DNA from: Alkalibacterium gilvum | Lineage (GTDB): Bacteria; Bacillota; Bacilli; Lactobacillales; Carnobacteriaceae_A | Length of the DNA: 64,000 nt | NCBI RefSeq assembly: GCF_900109085.1 | Contig: NZ_FNYW01000001.1 | Coordinates: forward strand, 1-64,000 | Reading direction: 5' to 3' | Shown here: positions 35,173 to 46,347 of the stretch, in pieces | How positions within the stretch are numbered: position 1 is the stretch's first letter | Layout of the letters: the number at the start of each line of letters is the position of its first letter | The notes under the pieces: model-generated | What the model saw: only the letters and a program-made list of their open reading frames with translations | The model's database searches: none | What the model was told of the DNA's origin: nothing | Position numbers and translations under genes: made by a program

Positions 35173-36264
35173 ATGTTTTTGGCATGGAGAGAAATTAAAT
35201 ATTCGAAAACGCGTTTTGTATTGATAATTGGAGTAGTGGTACTGATCGCTTACCTTGTTTATTTTTTAACAGGCTTAGCATACGGACTTGCTCAAGAAAA
35301 TCGTATGAGTATAGATAAGTGGGATGCTGATGGTATTGTATTGGCTGATGAGTCAAACTTAAATATAAATATGTCAATGTTTGATAAAGAGCAAATGGAA
35401 GAAATAGAAGCGTCTGAAAAAGCATCTGTAGGTGTTGCTCCAAGTGTTGTCCAACTGGAAAATCAAACATCCGAAGAGAGTAAAGTTAATATTACTTTTT
35501 TTGGCGTTGATAAAGAAGAATTTATTTTTCCTGAGGTAATTGAAGGAGAAGAATTTAATAAGGACAAAGAAGCTATCGCAAATATAAGTTTGAAAGAAGA
35601 AGAAGGCTTTGAGATTGGCGATGAAGTATCATTAGCTGGTGCGGATTTAACTGTTGAAATTGTTGGGTTTACTGATAATGCTAAATTTAGTGTTGGCCCA
35701 GTATTATACATAAATCAACCGACTTATCAGCAAGTTAGGGCTAGCGGATTTGGTGAGAGGGAAGAAGAAATAATTAGCGCAATTGTTGTAAGAAGTGATG
35801 CTGAGGAACTTGGGGATGTAAACATTGGTAGTGATGATCTAGAGCTTTATTCTATAAGCGAATTTATATCTAATCTCCCAGGATACACAGCTCAGGTACT
35901 TACTTTTGGTCTCATGATTGGCTTTTTGGTGTTAATTGCAGCGATGATTATTGGGATATTTATTTATGTTCTGACATTACAAAAATCATCTATTCTCGGC
36001 GTGATGAAAGCACAAGGCATTTCATCAGCCTATATTTCCAGATCCGTAATAGGGCAGACATTCCTTCTATCGGTCATGGGGGTATTTACAGGGTTAGGGT
36101 TAACTTTACTAACAGGTTTACTCCTACCGGCTGCCGTTCCGCATCAATATAATTTTATATTCTTGTTATCAATAACTGCTTTGCTGATCACTGTTGCCGT
36201 AGCCGGAGCCTTTTTATCAGTCAGGACAGTAGTTAATATAGATCCATTAGAAGCAATAGATTAG
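35173..36264 (+). CDS. ABC exporter permease, FtsX/HrtB-like
   Basis: The 363-residue membrane protein has an N-terminal helix (about 13-35), a large outer domain (about 40-235), and three C-terminal helices, the MacB/FtsX fold. The first residues (WREIKYSKTRFVLI, then GLAYGLAQENRMSIDKWDAD) resemble HrtB heme exporters and DevC-like permeases. With the adjacent ATPase it should form a mechanotransmission-type exporter. Substrate is unknown: heme, a peptide or a lipid-like molecule are all possible. No hrtR-type regulator is adjacent. The ATPase gene follows after nine bases. Confidence 0.8.
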   Translation: MFLAWREIKYSKTRFVLIIGVVVLIAYLVYFLTGLAYGLAQENRMSIDKWDADGIVLADESNLNINMSMFDKEQMEEIEASEKASVGVAPSVVQLENQTSEESKVNITFFGVDKEEFIFPEVIEGEEFNKDKEAIANISLKEEEGFEIGDEVSLAGADLTVEIVGFTDNAKFSVGPVLYINQPTYQQVRASGFGEREEEIISAIVVRSDAEELGDVNIGSDDLELYSISEFISNLPGYTAQVLTFGLMIGFLVLIAAMIIGIFIYVLTLQKSSILGVMKAQGISSAYISRSVIGQTFLLSVMGVFTGLGLTLLTGLLLPAAVPHQYNFIFLLSITALLITVAVAGAFLSVRTVVNIDPLEAID

Positions 36265-36273
36265 GAGATAATT

Positions 36274-36951
36274 ATGAAACTTATTGAATTAAAAGAAGTG
36301 AATAAAACGTTTCAAGACGGTAGAAAAACAATAGAAGCATTAAAGCCCACAAACTTTTCTGTAGAAGGAGGGGAATTTGTTGCTATTATAGGCCCTAGTG
36401 GTTCTGGAAAGAGTACGTTTTTAACTATTATAGGAGGACTACAATCACCTACAGAGGGTGAAGTGCTTATAAAAGATCAAAAATTTAGTAATTTAGATGA
36501 AAAGGAACGTGCGAAGAAGCGTTTTAATGAGATTGGTTTTATTCTACAGGCTTCCAATCTTATTCCATTTTTAACAGTAAAAGATCAATTGAAGCTAGTA
36601 AATAAAATAAAAAAAACTAAGCTTGACGAACAAAGGGTAGAGAATTTGCTATCTGAACTTGGGATTAATAAATTAATGAACAAATATCCAAGTGATTTAT
36701 CTGGAGGAGAAAAGCAGCGTGCTGCAATTGCAAGAGCAATGTATCATAATCCATCGGTAATACTAGCAGATGAACCGACTGCAAGTCTGGATACTGATCG
36801 AGCCTTCGAAGTAGTGAAGATTTTGGCTAGAGAAACTAAAAAGCAAAATAAAGCAACAATCATGGTTACCCATGATGAAAGATTAACAGAGCAGTGCGAT
36901 GCAGTTTATGTTATGAAAGATGGCGTATTAAAAAATAAACAGGAAGAGTAG
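36274..36951 (+). CDS. ABC exporter ATPase, HrtA/MacB/LolD-like
   Basis: The 225-residue ATPase has Walker A GPSGSGKST, signature LSGGEKQRAA and Walker B VILADEPTASLD, with the short length of MacB/LolD-type ATPases. It partners with the preceding permease. ATG 36274 follows AGGAG. It is followed by crtN after only ten bases, so the three genes are probably co-transcribed. Confidence 0.88.
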   Translation: MKLIELKEVNKTFQDGRKTIEALKPTNFSVEGGEFVAIIGPSGSGKSTFLTIIGGLQSPTEGEVLIKDQKFSNLDEKERAKKRFNEIGFILQASNLIPFLTVKDQLKLVNKIKKTKLDEQRVENLLSELGINKLMNKYPSDLSGGEKQRAAIARAMYHNPSVILADEPTASLDTDRAFEVVKILARETKKQNKATIMVTHDERLTEQCDAVYVMKDGVLKNKQEE

Positions 36952-36961
36952 GCGATATTAA

Positions 36962-38452
36962 ATGGGAAAAATAGTTAGTGTCGTAGGCGCTGGCGTAGCC
37001 GGGTTGGCAAGTGCTATCCGATTGCAGAACGAAGGCTATATTGTGACTCTTTATGAAAAAGAATCATTACCAGGTGGAAAAATGAACCAAATTAAAAAAG
37101 ATGGTTTTACATTTGATGTTGGTCCAAGTATTGTAATGATGCCTGAAATTTTCAAAGAAGTTTTTGAAATTGCTGGACGTAATCCAGATGATTATATTCC
37201 AATGACACGACTTGATCCTATGTATTCTGCTTATTTTGAGAATGAACGCATTGATGTTTCTTCAGATTTGGTTAAAATTATAGATCAGCTTGAAGGAATT
37301 AGTGAGGAAGATGCAAGTGGTTTTCTTGCTTATTTAAAAGATATTTATGATCGTTTTCTCGTTGCAAAAAAATATTTTATTGAACGTCCATTTAGACATG
37401 CTAGTGATTTTTATAATCCCTTTATGATTCATCAAGCTTTGAAATTAAAAACATTTGATAGTGCCAATCATTCTATTGCGAAATTTGTTAAAGACAAACG
37501 TCTTCAGCAAATACTAAGTTTTCAAACGCTATATATAGGGATATCACCAAATAATGGCCCATCTCTATATACCATTATACCTATGATAGAATATTTATAT
37601 GGTATATGGTTTATAAAAGGCGGCATGCACACAATGGCCAGCTCAATGGAACAATTGTTTCTAGAGTTAGGTGGAAAGATAAATTACAATTCACCCGTTG
37701 ATGAAATCGTGATTGAAGATAAAAAAGCAACAGGTATTAAAGTAAATGGGGAGAAAATTATTTCTGATTACGTGATGTGTAATGCGGATTTCCCTTATGC
37801 CATGAAAAATTTGATAAAAGATAAAAAAGCCAAAGGAAAGTACACAGATAAGAAAATAGTGAGTATGAAATACTCATGTTCTTGCTTTGTTATGTATTTG
37901 GGATTGAATAAGAAATATAATGAAGTCGAACATGTGCATAACTTTATTTTCTCACAAGATCTTGATCAAAATCTAGAGGCTATTTTTGAGGGTAATTTAT
38001 TAGATAATGGTTCATTCTATGTCTATATAGCTTCAAAAATGGATAAAGACTTAGCGCCTGAAAATAAAGATGGCCTATATATTTTACTGCCCGTTTCTGA
38101 TTTGGCTACCGCAAAGTATAAATGGACAGAAGAAACGAAAAATTATTATCGTAATCAAATACTGAATAAGCTTAAAACAATTGACGGTTTTGAAACAATA
38201 GAAGAGGACATCATATCCGAAAGTTACATGACTCCGGTAGACTTTGAACAAGATTTTAATGCGTATAATGGTGCAACCTTTGGATTAAGACCAACATTAA
38301 GACAAAGTAATCATTTTAGACCGCAGGCAAAGGCCAAGCACACAGAGAAGCTATATTTTACTGGCAGCAGTACGCATCCAGGTGCAGGCGTTCCAATTGT
38401 ATTGACCTCGGCTAAAATAGCGACTGAAGAATTAATGAAAGATGATAAGTAA
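36962..38452 (+). CDS. crtN: Diapophytoene desaturase-like FAD enzyme (CrtN family)
   Basis: The 496-residue protein has the FAD-binding GAGVAGLASAIRLQNEG, then PGGKMNQIKKDGFTFDVGPSIVMMPE, FQTLYIGISPNNGPSLYTIIPMIE and the C-terminal carotenoid-desaturase motif STHPGAGVPIVL. The pattern is very close to staphylococcal CrtN, which desaturates C30 4,4'-diapophytoene to yellow diaponeurosporene. CrtP-type oxidases are related and cannot be excluded. No crtM (diapophytoene synthase) is adjacent. The binding site is weak (GAGTAGG), suggesting coupling to the ABC genes upstream. Confidence 0.85.
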   Translation: MGKIVSVVGAGVAGLASAIRLQNEGYIVTLYEKESLPGGKMNQIKKDGFTFDVGPSIVMMPEIFKEVFEIAGRNPDDYIPMTRLDPMYSAYFENERIDVSSDLVKIIDQLEGISEEDASGFLAYLKDIYDRFLVAKKYFIERPFRHASDFYNPFMIHQALKLKTFDSANHSIAKFVKDKRLQQILSFQTLYIGISPNNGPSLYTIIPMIEYLYGIWFIKGGMHTMASSMEQLFLELGGKINYNSPVDEIVIEDKKATGIKVNGEKIISDYVMCNADFPYAMKNLIKDKKAKGKYTDKKIVSMKYSCSCFVMYLGLNKKYNEVEHVHNFIFSQDLDQNLEAIFEGNLLDNGSFYVYIASKMDKDLAPENKDGLYILLPVSDLATAKYKWTEETKNYYRNQILNKLKTIDGFETIEEDIISESYMTPVDFEQDFNAYNGATFGLRPTLRQSNHFRPQAKAKHTEKLYFTGSSTHPGAGVPIVLTSAKIATEELMKDDK

Positions 38453-38539
38453 TATAGGTGAATAGAAACGACTTTAGCTTTTTCGGATTTGTGCACATTG
38501 AATTGTTAAAGTTTATTAATTTCACTTTAAATATATGAA

Positions 38540-38574
38540 AAAAAGAGCCAAATTTTATATTCCTGGCTCTTTTT
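38540..38574. terminator. Bidirectional terminator between crtN and the Cof phosphatase
   Basis: AAAAAGAGCCA (38540-38550) pairs with TGGCTCTTTTT (38564-38574); A-run and T-run flank it, serving both convergent genes. Confidence 0.9.
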
Positions 38575-38580
38575 GACGTC

Positions 38581-39393
38581 TTATAATTTAAAGTAGTCTT
38601 TCAAGTAATCTGCTAATCCGTTCTCATCGTTAGTTCTTTGTGTTATATCATTACTTATGCTTTTTAATCGTTTTGTTCCATTCGACATAACAACCCCGTG
38701 CCCAGCATACTCAATCATTTCGTAATCATTTTCTTGATCACCAAAAGCCAAAATGTTTTCTCTGCTGACATTATAGTAATCTGCGATACGTTCTAATCCC
38801 ATAGCCTTTTGTACACCTGCTGCAACTACTTCAAGACAAGGAGTAGTGCCACCCCACATGCGTACTTCAACTGAACCTTTATATTTTTCTATAATACTCT
38901 GCTCAATTTTTTTCTGATAATTTGAAGTCGTTGTAAATACACCAATAGAAGTAGGATCTTCTTGAAGAATGTCTGGCCTTAATTGCTTACTCATTTGAAT
39001 GCCTTCAGGGAAAAAATCTGGATATGGTATATATTCTCCTTCAATATAAATAGATGTTTGAGATTCTGCCGCTATTAATTGAACATCAGGATTATCTTTC
39101 AGAGAAAGCATAGATAAGGCAAGGTCTTTACTCAGAGTTTTATGATAACCATGATTAAAAGATTTTTGAGAAGGATTATGCATCCACGCACCGTTAAAGT
39201 TTACAATAGGCGTATCTAATGTCAGCTGTTTATAGTAGTAGTGACTGTTACGATAAGGTCTTCCGGTGATAATAGAAACAATATGACCCTCTTTTTTTAG
39301 TTTCTCTATGATGTACTGTGTTTCTTTTGTTATTTGAGACTGATTGTTTAAAGTCGTCCCGTCTAAGTCCAACGCAATTAATTTTTTTTGCAT
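38581..39393 (-). CDS. Cof-type HAD-IIB phosphatase
   Basis: The 270-residue enzyme has the HAD motifs ALDLDGTTLN (nucleophile Asp9, general acid Asp11), SIITGRPY, and GDQENDYEMIEYAG near the end, plus the C2B-type cap. Such proteins dephosphorylate sugar phosphates, flavin or pyridoxal phosphates; the substrate cannot be told. It is a single gene on the minus strand with AAAGGATG upstream and the shared terminator at its 3' end. Confidence 0.9.
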   Translation of the reverse strand: MQKKLIALDLDGTTLNNQSQITKETQYIIEKLKKEGHIVSIITGRPYRNSHYYYKQLTLDTPIVNFNGAWMHNPSQKSFNHGYHKTLSKDLALSMLSLKDNPDVQLIAAESQTSIYIEGEYIPYPDFFPEGIQMSKQLRPDILQEDPTSIGVFTTTSNYQKKIEQSIIEKYKGSVEVRMWGGTTPCLEVVAAGVQKAMGLERIADYYNVSRENILAFGDQENDYEMIEYAGHGVVMSNGTKRLKSISNDITQRTNDENGLADYLKDYFKL

Positions 39394-39435
39394 ATTATAT
39401 CATCCTTTTAAAAATCGCTTTTGTGTATCTAAACC

Positions 39436-39444
39436 AGTATACCA
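39436..39444 (-). promoter_or_regulatory. Extended -10 promoter of the Cof phosphatase gene
   Basis: On the minus strand TGGTATACT forms an extended -10 about 43 bases ahead of the start codon. The -35 is poor. Confidence 0.4.
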
Positions 39445-39577
39445 AAGCTGGATAGAAAAGTATAATAGTTAAAACGGTTCGTTTTTGATAACGAATCCCA
39501 TCATATGATTGAAAACAAAAAAATTATGATTCAAAAGAACAAAATATGTTAACATAGAAGTGTGAGGAGGTTTTCTT

Positions 39578-39919
39578 ATGAGGGAAAAGAAAACAGAATG
39601 GACTGAACAGAAAATTGTAGATATTAAAGAGCAGATTATGGAAGCATTGGAGAAAGTTATCGATCCCGAACTAGGGATTGATATCGTTAATTTAGGTTTA
39701 GTATATGAAGTTGATTTATTCGATGGAGGCTTTTGTGAAATCAAAATCACCTTAACCACCATTGGATGTCCATTGGCTGATGTTATCACTGACGATATAC
39801 TCAATGCAGTGAAACCTATTTCTGATATAAAAGAGACTCAGGTAAAATTAGTGTGGTACCCTGCTTGGGATCCTTCTAGAATGAGTAGATATGCACGAAT
39901 TGCTTTAGGAATAAGATAA
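39578..39919 (+). CDS. SufT/PaaD-like metal-sulfur cluster assembly protein (DUF59)
   Basis: The 113-residue MIP18/DUF59 protein contains VIDPELGIDIVNLGLVYEV and the conserved cysteine in LTTIGCPLADVI, followed by VWYPAWDPSRMS. Family members help mature Fe-S proteins (SufT, PaaD). ATG 39578 follows GGAGG. It is a single gene with its own terminator. Confidence 0.88.
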   Translation: MREKKTEWTEQKIVDIKEQIMEALEKVIDPELGIDIVNLGLVYEVDLFDGGFCEIKITLTTIGCPLADVITDDILNAVKPISDIKETQVKLVWYPAWDPSRMSRYARIALGIR

Positions 39920-39925
39920 AGAATG

Positions 39926-39976
39926 CTCTCAATAACGTTAAGGAAATTCATCCTGACCCTTTATTGAGAGTTTTTT
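39926..39976 (+). terminator. Terminator after the DUF59 gene
   Basis: CTCTCAATAA (39926-39935) pairs perfectly with TTATTGAGAG (39961-39970), followed by six T. Confidence 0.88.
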
Positions 39977-39978
39977 AC

Positions 39979-39987
39979 TGGTATAAT
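39979..39987 (+). promoter_or_regulatory. Extended -10 promoter of dnaE
   Basis: TGGTATAAT (perfect TATAAT at 39982-39987) lies right after the preceding terminator and 38 bases before dnaE. Confidence 0.65.
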
Positions 39988-40025
39988 AAGAGTTAGAATA
40001 TAAATGTCAAGAGGTGAATTTATTC

Positions 40026-43000
40026 ATGGATTTTGTTCCTTTACAGACAATAAGTGCTTATTCTCTATTAGAAAGCAATATAAAGATTCCTGAACTTGTA
40101 TCTAAAGCTAAAAAACTAGGATACACCAGCCTCGCATTGAGTGATTACGAAGTCATGCATGGAGCGGTCGAATTTTACTTGGAAGCAAAAAAGCATGGTA
40201 TAAAACCAATTATTGGTTTAACCGTCAATATATATGAGGATACAGAGTCAGATGAAGGCTTATCTATCGTACTGCTAGCTGAAAATGCATCTGGATATAA
40301 ACAACTCCTCGCATTGTCGAGTAAAATAAAAGTTAATCATGAAAAAATCACACCCAATATATTGCAAGAACATATTGGTAATATAACAGCTGTTATTGAT
40401 TTTGGAAGCTTAAATAATTACCTTAGTGAAACATCTGAACGAGTAACAGTAATTTTAAAAGATATAAAAAAAATAATTAAGCATGTATATTTAGGCATTG
40501 CCCTTACCAATGATACTATTGAAAAAACAAAAAACATTATTCGATTATCAGAGGAGATATCAATTCCAGTAGTTGTCAGCGAGCCTATTAATTCAATTGA
40601 TGAAACAAGTACTATGTCCATTGATGTTCTAAATGCTATAAAGGAACAGGAAACGATTGAGTACCGGAATTATAAAAGTACATCTTCTTCGTTTTATTTA
40701 CAAAAGCCTGAAATAGTGATCGAAAAATATAAAAAAAATAATTTAAATGATGCTTTAAAACGAACTGTAACTATATCAAAATCTATAGACTTAAATCTAG
40801 AGTGGAAAAGTACATTACCACAATTTGATACGCCCAAACAAATGAGCTCAGCAGAATACTTAAAGGAAATTGTTCATTCTCGTTTGAATGAAAAACTTCC
40901 CGATCACTCTAGCATATATGATAAAAGAATTGAAAAAGAACTTAGTACTATAATAAAAATGGGTTTTGCTGATTACTTTTTAATTGTATGGGATGTTATG
41001 AAGTATGCTCATCAAAATGAAATAGTGACTGGGGCAGGGCGAGGGTCTGCAGCGGGATCCCTTGTTTCTTATGTACTGAATATTACTGATGTCGATCCGG
41101 TTGCTTATGATTTACTTTTTGACCGTTTCCTAAATGAAGAAAGATATACCATGCCTGATATCGATTTAGATTTTCCAGATGATAAAAGAGAAAGTATCTT
41201 GAAATATGTATTGAATAAATACGGTGCAAATCACGTTGCTCAAATTGCAACCTTTGGAACATTTGCAGCTAAGATGGCAATTCGTGATACAGGGCGTGTG
41301 TTCGGCCTATCTACCGATGAACAAAAGAAATGGTCTGATGCAATTCCAAACAAATTAGGAATCACTTTGAAAAAAGCCTATAACGATTCAGAAAAATTGC
41401 GTACACTTGTAAATAATAGTGATAAACATAAAATGATCTTTAAAAATGCTATAGATATTGAAGGCTTACCTAGGCATGTTTCAACACATGCAGCCGGTGT
41501 TGTTATTTCTAAAGAACCTCTGATAGAGACTGCCCCTTTACAGGAGGGGAATGGCGCTATGCCTCTTACACAATATACTATGAACGATGTTGAAACAGTT
41601 GGTCTATTGAAAATGGATTTTTTAGGTCTGAAAAATCTATCAATTCTCTCAGATTGTTTAAAAAACACAAAACAGTTGAAGGGGAAGGTTAAGGAGAAAT
41701 TAGCGAGCATTCCATTAGATGATCAACCTACACTTGATTTATTTAAAGATGGAAATACTAAAGGTGTTTTTCAATTTGAATCAAGTGGAATACGTCGTGT
41801 TTTAAGAAAATTAAAGCCAACAACCTTTGAAGATATTGTAGCTGTAAACGCCCTTTATAGACCGGGACCTATGGAACAGATTGATTTATATATAAAAAGA
41901 AAAAATGGTCAAGAGAAGATTAAATACATTCATGAAGATTTAAAAGATATTCTCGAAGTGACCAATGGAGTTATGATATACCAGGAACAGGTTATGAAAG
42001 TTGCGAAAGAAATCGCTGGATACAGCTTATCTGAGGCTGATATTTTAAGACGAGCGATATCAAAAAAAATAAAAAAAGAGATAGATGCAGGGCGCAAGCA
42101 ATTTGTTGCGGGAGCCAACAATAAAGGCTATGATGAGGAGACGGCTAGTCAAATTTATACACATATCGAGCGTTTTGCAGATTATGGATTCAATAGATCT
42201 CATGCTGTTTCTTATTCAAAACTTGCGTTCCAATTAGCGTATTTTAAAGCTAATTTTCCAGCAGTTTTTTTCGTTTCACTTATGCGGGCGTCGTCAAACA
42301 ATAAAGATAAATTAAAGTCATATATGCTTGAGGCAAAACAAAGTGGTATCCAACTGATTCATCCAGATATCAATAAAAGCGATGCAAACTTCAAAGTGGC
42401 GAATGAAAACATAATTTTTGGATTAAATACATTGAAAGGCTTAAGAAAAGATTTCATTCAACACATTTTATATTTGAGAAACAAATACGGCGATTTTGAA
42501 GATTTACTGTCATTCATCAATACTATTGATGAACGGTGGAGGAAAGAACGCTACTTACTTCCTTTAATTCAAGTCGGTAGTTTTGATCAAATGAGTTACA
42601 ACCGCCGAACGATGGTAGAATCACTAGAATCAATGCTTAATAGTGTGAATATGAGTAATGGGAATATTGAGTTGTTTGAATCTTTGGCACCTAAAATACA
42701 AAAAAAAGATGAATATAGTCTTGAAGAAAAATTAAAGCAAGAATTCGAAGTGACGGGCTATTATCTATCCGGTCATCCTACAGAGAAATATATGGACATG
42801 ATAAAAAAAAATGACATCACTTTTATTAATGATTCAATTCAAAACAGGGTGCAAATGTATCTCATGTCTGTCGAGGAAATAAAAAAAATACAGACTAAAA
42901 GAGGGGAGCCTATGGCATTTGTTGAAATGACTGATGCGTCTGGAGAAGCAACGGGTGTCTTATTTCCTGATAACTATCGTAAATATGCTAAAGAATTGCA

Positions 43001-43334
43001 AAAAAATAAATTGTTTATAGTAAAAGGAAAAGTTGAATTCAAAAAAAATAAATGGAATATATTGGTGGATTCTCTGAGAAAACCTGAATCCTTGGAACCA
43101 AAGAATCAGGCACGTCTGTATTTAAGATTTGAAAATCTAAAAGAGGACAGAAGGAAGTTCAATGACATTCTGACATTACTGAACAATCATCAAGGTGATA
43201 CCGATGTGATAGTGTATGATCAATCATTGAATAAAAAAGAAAAACTAAAATCCACCTTTCGATTCAATAAAGATGCAGCTACAATCAATGCCATGAAGAA
43301 AATATTAGGTAAAAATAACGTCGTTTTAAGATAA
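40026..43334 (+). CDS. dnaE: DNA polymerase III alpha subunit DnaE
   Basis: The roughly 1102-residue polymerase has an N-terminal PHP domain, a C-family palm with PDIDLDFPDDKRE holding catalytic aspartates, GRGSAAGSLVSY, the fingers/tHhH region, and a C-terminal OB domain. In Firmicutes DnaE extends RNA primers before handing over to PolC. I chose ATG 40026 (MDFVPLQTISAYSLLES), ten bases after AGAGGTG; the GTG at 40014 lies inside that site. Several PHP metal ligands look replaced (for example SAYSLL where active PHPs have histidines), so exonuclease activity is doubtful. Confidence 0.95.
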   Translation: MDFVPLQTISAYSLLESNIKIPELVSKAKKLGYTSLALSDYEVMHGAVEFYLEAKKHGIKPIIGLTVNIYEDTESDEGLSIVLLAENASGYKQLLALSSKIKVNHEKITPNILQEHIGNITAVIDFGSLNNYLSETSERVTVILKDIKKIIKHVYLGIALTNDTIEKTKNIIRLSEEISIPVVVSEPINSIDETSTMSIDVLNAIKEQETIEYRNYKSTSSSFYLQKPEIVIEKYKKNNLNDALKRTVTISKSIDLNLEWKSTLPQFDTPKQMSSAEYLKEIVHSRLNEKLPDHSSIYDKRIEKELSTIIKMGFADYFLIVWDVMKYAHQNEIVTGAGRGSAAGSLVSYVLNITDVDPVAYDLLFDRFLNEERYTMPDIDLDFPDDKRESILKYVLNKYGANHVAQIATFGTFAAKMAIRDTGRVFGLSTDEQKKWSDAIPNKLGITLKKAYNDSEKLRTLVNNSDKHKMIFKNAIDIEGLPRHVSTHAAGVVISKEPLIETAPLQEGNGAMPLTQYTMNDVETVGLLKMDFLGLKNLSILSDCLKNTKQLKGKVKEKLASIPLDDQPTLDLFKDGNTKGVFQFESSGIRRVLRKLKPTTFEDIVAVNALYRPGPMEQIDLYIKRKNGQEKIKYIHEDLKDILEVTNGVMIYQEQVMKVAKEIAGYSLSEADILRRAISKKIKKEIDAGRKQFVAGANNKGYDEETASQIYTHIERFADYGFNRSHAVSYSKLAFQLAYFKANFPAVFFVSLMRASSNNKDKLKSYMLEAKQSGIQLIHPDINKSDANFKVANENIIFGLNTLKGLRKDFIQHILYLRNKYGDFEDLLSFINTIDERWRKERYLLPLIQVGSFDQMSYNRRTMVESLESMLNSVNMSNGNIELFESLAPKIQKKDEYSLEEKLKQEFEVTGYYLSGHPTEKYMDMIKKNDITFINDSIQNRVQMYLMSVEEIKKIQTKRGEPMAFVEMTDASGEATGVLFPDNYRKYAKELQKNKLFIVKGKVEFKKNKWNILVDSLRKPESLEPKNQARLYLRFENLKEDRRKFNDILTLLNNHQGDTDVIVYDQSLNKKEKLKSTFRFNKDAATINAMKKILGKNNVVLR

Positions 43335-43428
43335 TGGTAAGAATCTTATGGGATATTTGTATTTTATAAGACAAGTCAATAAAAACATGATAAGATAAGA
43401 AGTGGATATATTTTTAATGATGATTTAA

Positions 43429-43484
43429 AGATTTCTTGAGTAAAATCTTTCCTCAAGAAATCTAGACATGTTTTATCGCATGTC
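43429..43484 (+). other. Tandem hairpins upstream of pfkA
   Basis: AGATTTCTTGAG (43429-43440) pairs perfectly with CTCAAGAAATCT (43452-43463), and GACATG (43465-43470) pairs with CATGTC (43479-43484). Neither has a T-run. They end 42 bases before pfkA, so they may be a weak dnaE terminator or a pfkA leader structure. Confidence 0.55.
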
Positions 43485-43520
43485 AATTAAATATGGAAAG
43501 AAAATTTGTATTGAAGGTGA

Positions 43521-44489
<969 letters not shown>

Positions 44490-44551
44490 GTCTAAAAGAT
44501 ATGTTTAACTATTTAAATAATAATTATAAAATTATATAGGAGTGTTATTGT

Positions 44552-46309
44552 ATGAAAAAAACAAAAATTGTTTGTACCATAGGACCTGCTAGTGAATCGT
44601 TAGATACATTAGTCAAATTAATCGAATCAGGAATGAACGTTGCACGTTTGAACTTTTCTCATGGTGACTTTGAAGAACACCTTGCACGTATCAAGAATAT
44701 TCGTAAAGCTTCAGAAAAAACAGGTAAAATGGTTGGTATTATGCTTGATACCAAAGGACCAGAGATTAGAACAAATAATATGAAAGACGGAGCAATCACT
44801 TTAACAAAAGGTGATACAGTACGTATTTCTATGACAGAAGTTGAAGGCACAAAAGAAAAATTCTCAGTTACTTATGCGGATTTAATTAATGACGTAACTC
44901 CTGGATCAAGTATTCTTCTGGATGATGGATTAATCAACCTTCAGGTTACTGACCTTGAGCACGACAAAGGTGAAATTGTGACAGTAGCTCAAAATACAGG
45001 TGTTTTGAAAAACAAAAAAGGCGTAAACGTTCCTGGTGTTTCTGTAAATCTACCTGGTTTAACAGAGAAAGACCGTGCTGATATTCAATTTGGATTAGAT
45101 AATAATATTGATTATATTGCAGCATCTTTCATTAGACGTCCTTCTGACATTCTAGAGATCACTGAAATTTTAGAAAAAGAAGACAAAATGCATGTCCAAA
45201 TCATTCCAAAAATTGAGAACCAAGAGGGTGTAGATAACCTAGAAGAGATTCTTGCGATTGCAGATGGTTTGATGGTCGCTCGTGGAGACCTAGGTGTTGA
45301 AATCCCGACAGAGGACGTGCCAATCGTTCAAAAACGTATGATTTCTATGTGTAATAATGCTGGTAAGCCAGTTATTACTGCTACACAAATGTTGGACTCA
45401 ATGCAAGTGAACCCTCGTCCTACAAGAGCGGAAGCTTCAGACGTTGCGAATGCTATTTTTGATGGGACAGATGCTATCATGCTATCTGGCGAGACAGCTG
45501 CCGGAGATTATCCTGTAGAAGCAGTGAAAACAATGTATAACATTGCTATTCGTACTGAATCATCACTTGTTAATCAAGATGCATTTGCACTAAAATCATT
45601 TGATCAAACTGATATGACAGAAGCAATCGGTCAAGCAGTAGGTCATACAGCTAAAAATCTAAACATCCATACAATTGTTGCGGCAACTGAATCAGGACAT
45701 ACAGCACGTATGATTTCTAAATTCAGACCTAAAGCTGATATTCTAGCTGTTACATTCAGCGAAGAAACAGCACGCGGTTTAGCGCTTCAATGGGGGGTTC
45801 AACCAACTGTAGCTGACAAACCAACTTCTACAGATGATATGTTTAATTTAGCTACTCAAACAACTGTTGATAAAGGTTTCGCTAAAGAAGGCGACTTGAT
45901 CTTAATTACTGCCGGAGTTCCTGTTGGCGAGCGCGGTACAACTAACGTTATGAAAATTCAATTAATTGGATCTAAACTAACAAGCGGACAAGGGATTGGA
46001 TCAGAGTCTGTTATTGGTAAAGCGATTGTTGCCAAGACAGCTGAAGAAGCTCTTGAACGTGCTGTAGAAGGCGGAATATTAGTTGTGAAGAGCACAGACA
46101 AAGACTATCTTCCTGCAATTGAAAAATCTTCAGCAATCGTTGTTGAACAGGGTGGATTAACATCTCATGCCGCAGTTATTGGTATTGCTATGGGTATTCC
46201 AGTAATTGTTTCTGCTGAAAGTTCAACAGATTTAATTAACCAAGATGAGTTAATCACAGTGGATGCACGTCGTGGTATTATTTATCGTGGTGCAACAACC
46301 GCAATTTAA
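44552..46309 (+). CDS. pyk: Pyruvate kinase
   Basis: The 585-residue enzyme forms pyruvate and ATP from phosphoenolpyruvate and ADP. The N-terminal barrel begins [12 protein letters not shown]; substrate and metal motifs include [19 protein letters not shown], and [24 protein letters not shown] follows. The C-terminal extra domain (about 475-585, [20 protein letters not shown]) is the PEP-utiliser-like extension typical of Bacillus-type enzymes. ATG 44552 follows TAGGAG. Confidence 0.98.
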   Translation: MKKTKIVCTIGPASESLDTLVKLIESGMNVARLNFSHGDFEEHLARIKNIRKASEKTGKMVGIMLDTKGPEIRTNNMKDGAITLTKGDTVRISMTEVEGTKEKFSVTYADLINDVTPGSSILLDDGLINLQVTDLEHDKGEIVTVAQNTGVLKNKKGVNVPGVSVNLPGLTEKDRADIQFGLDNNIDYIAASFIRRPSDILEITEILEKEDKMHVQIIPKIENQEGVDNLEEILAIADGLMVARGDLGVEIPTEDVPIVQKRMISMCNNAGKPVITATQMLDSMQVNPRPTRAEASDVANAIFDGTDAIMLSGETAAGDYPVEAVKTMYNIAIRTESSLVNQDAFALKSFDQTDMTEAIGQAVGHTAKNLNIHTIVAATESGHTARMISKFRPKADILAVTFSEETARGLALQWGVQPTVADKPTSTDDMFNLATQTTVDKGFAKEGDLILITAGVPVGERGTTNVMKIQLIGSKLTSGQGIGSESVIGKAIVAKTAEEALERAVEGGILVVKSTDKDYLPAIEKSSAIVVEQGGLTSHAAVIGIAMGIPVIVSAESSTDLINQDELITVDARRGIIYRGATTAI

Positions 46310-46347
46310 AGTATAAAATTTACAAGTAAACTAGAAGAATAAGTTAT

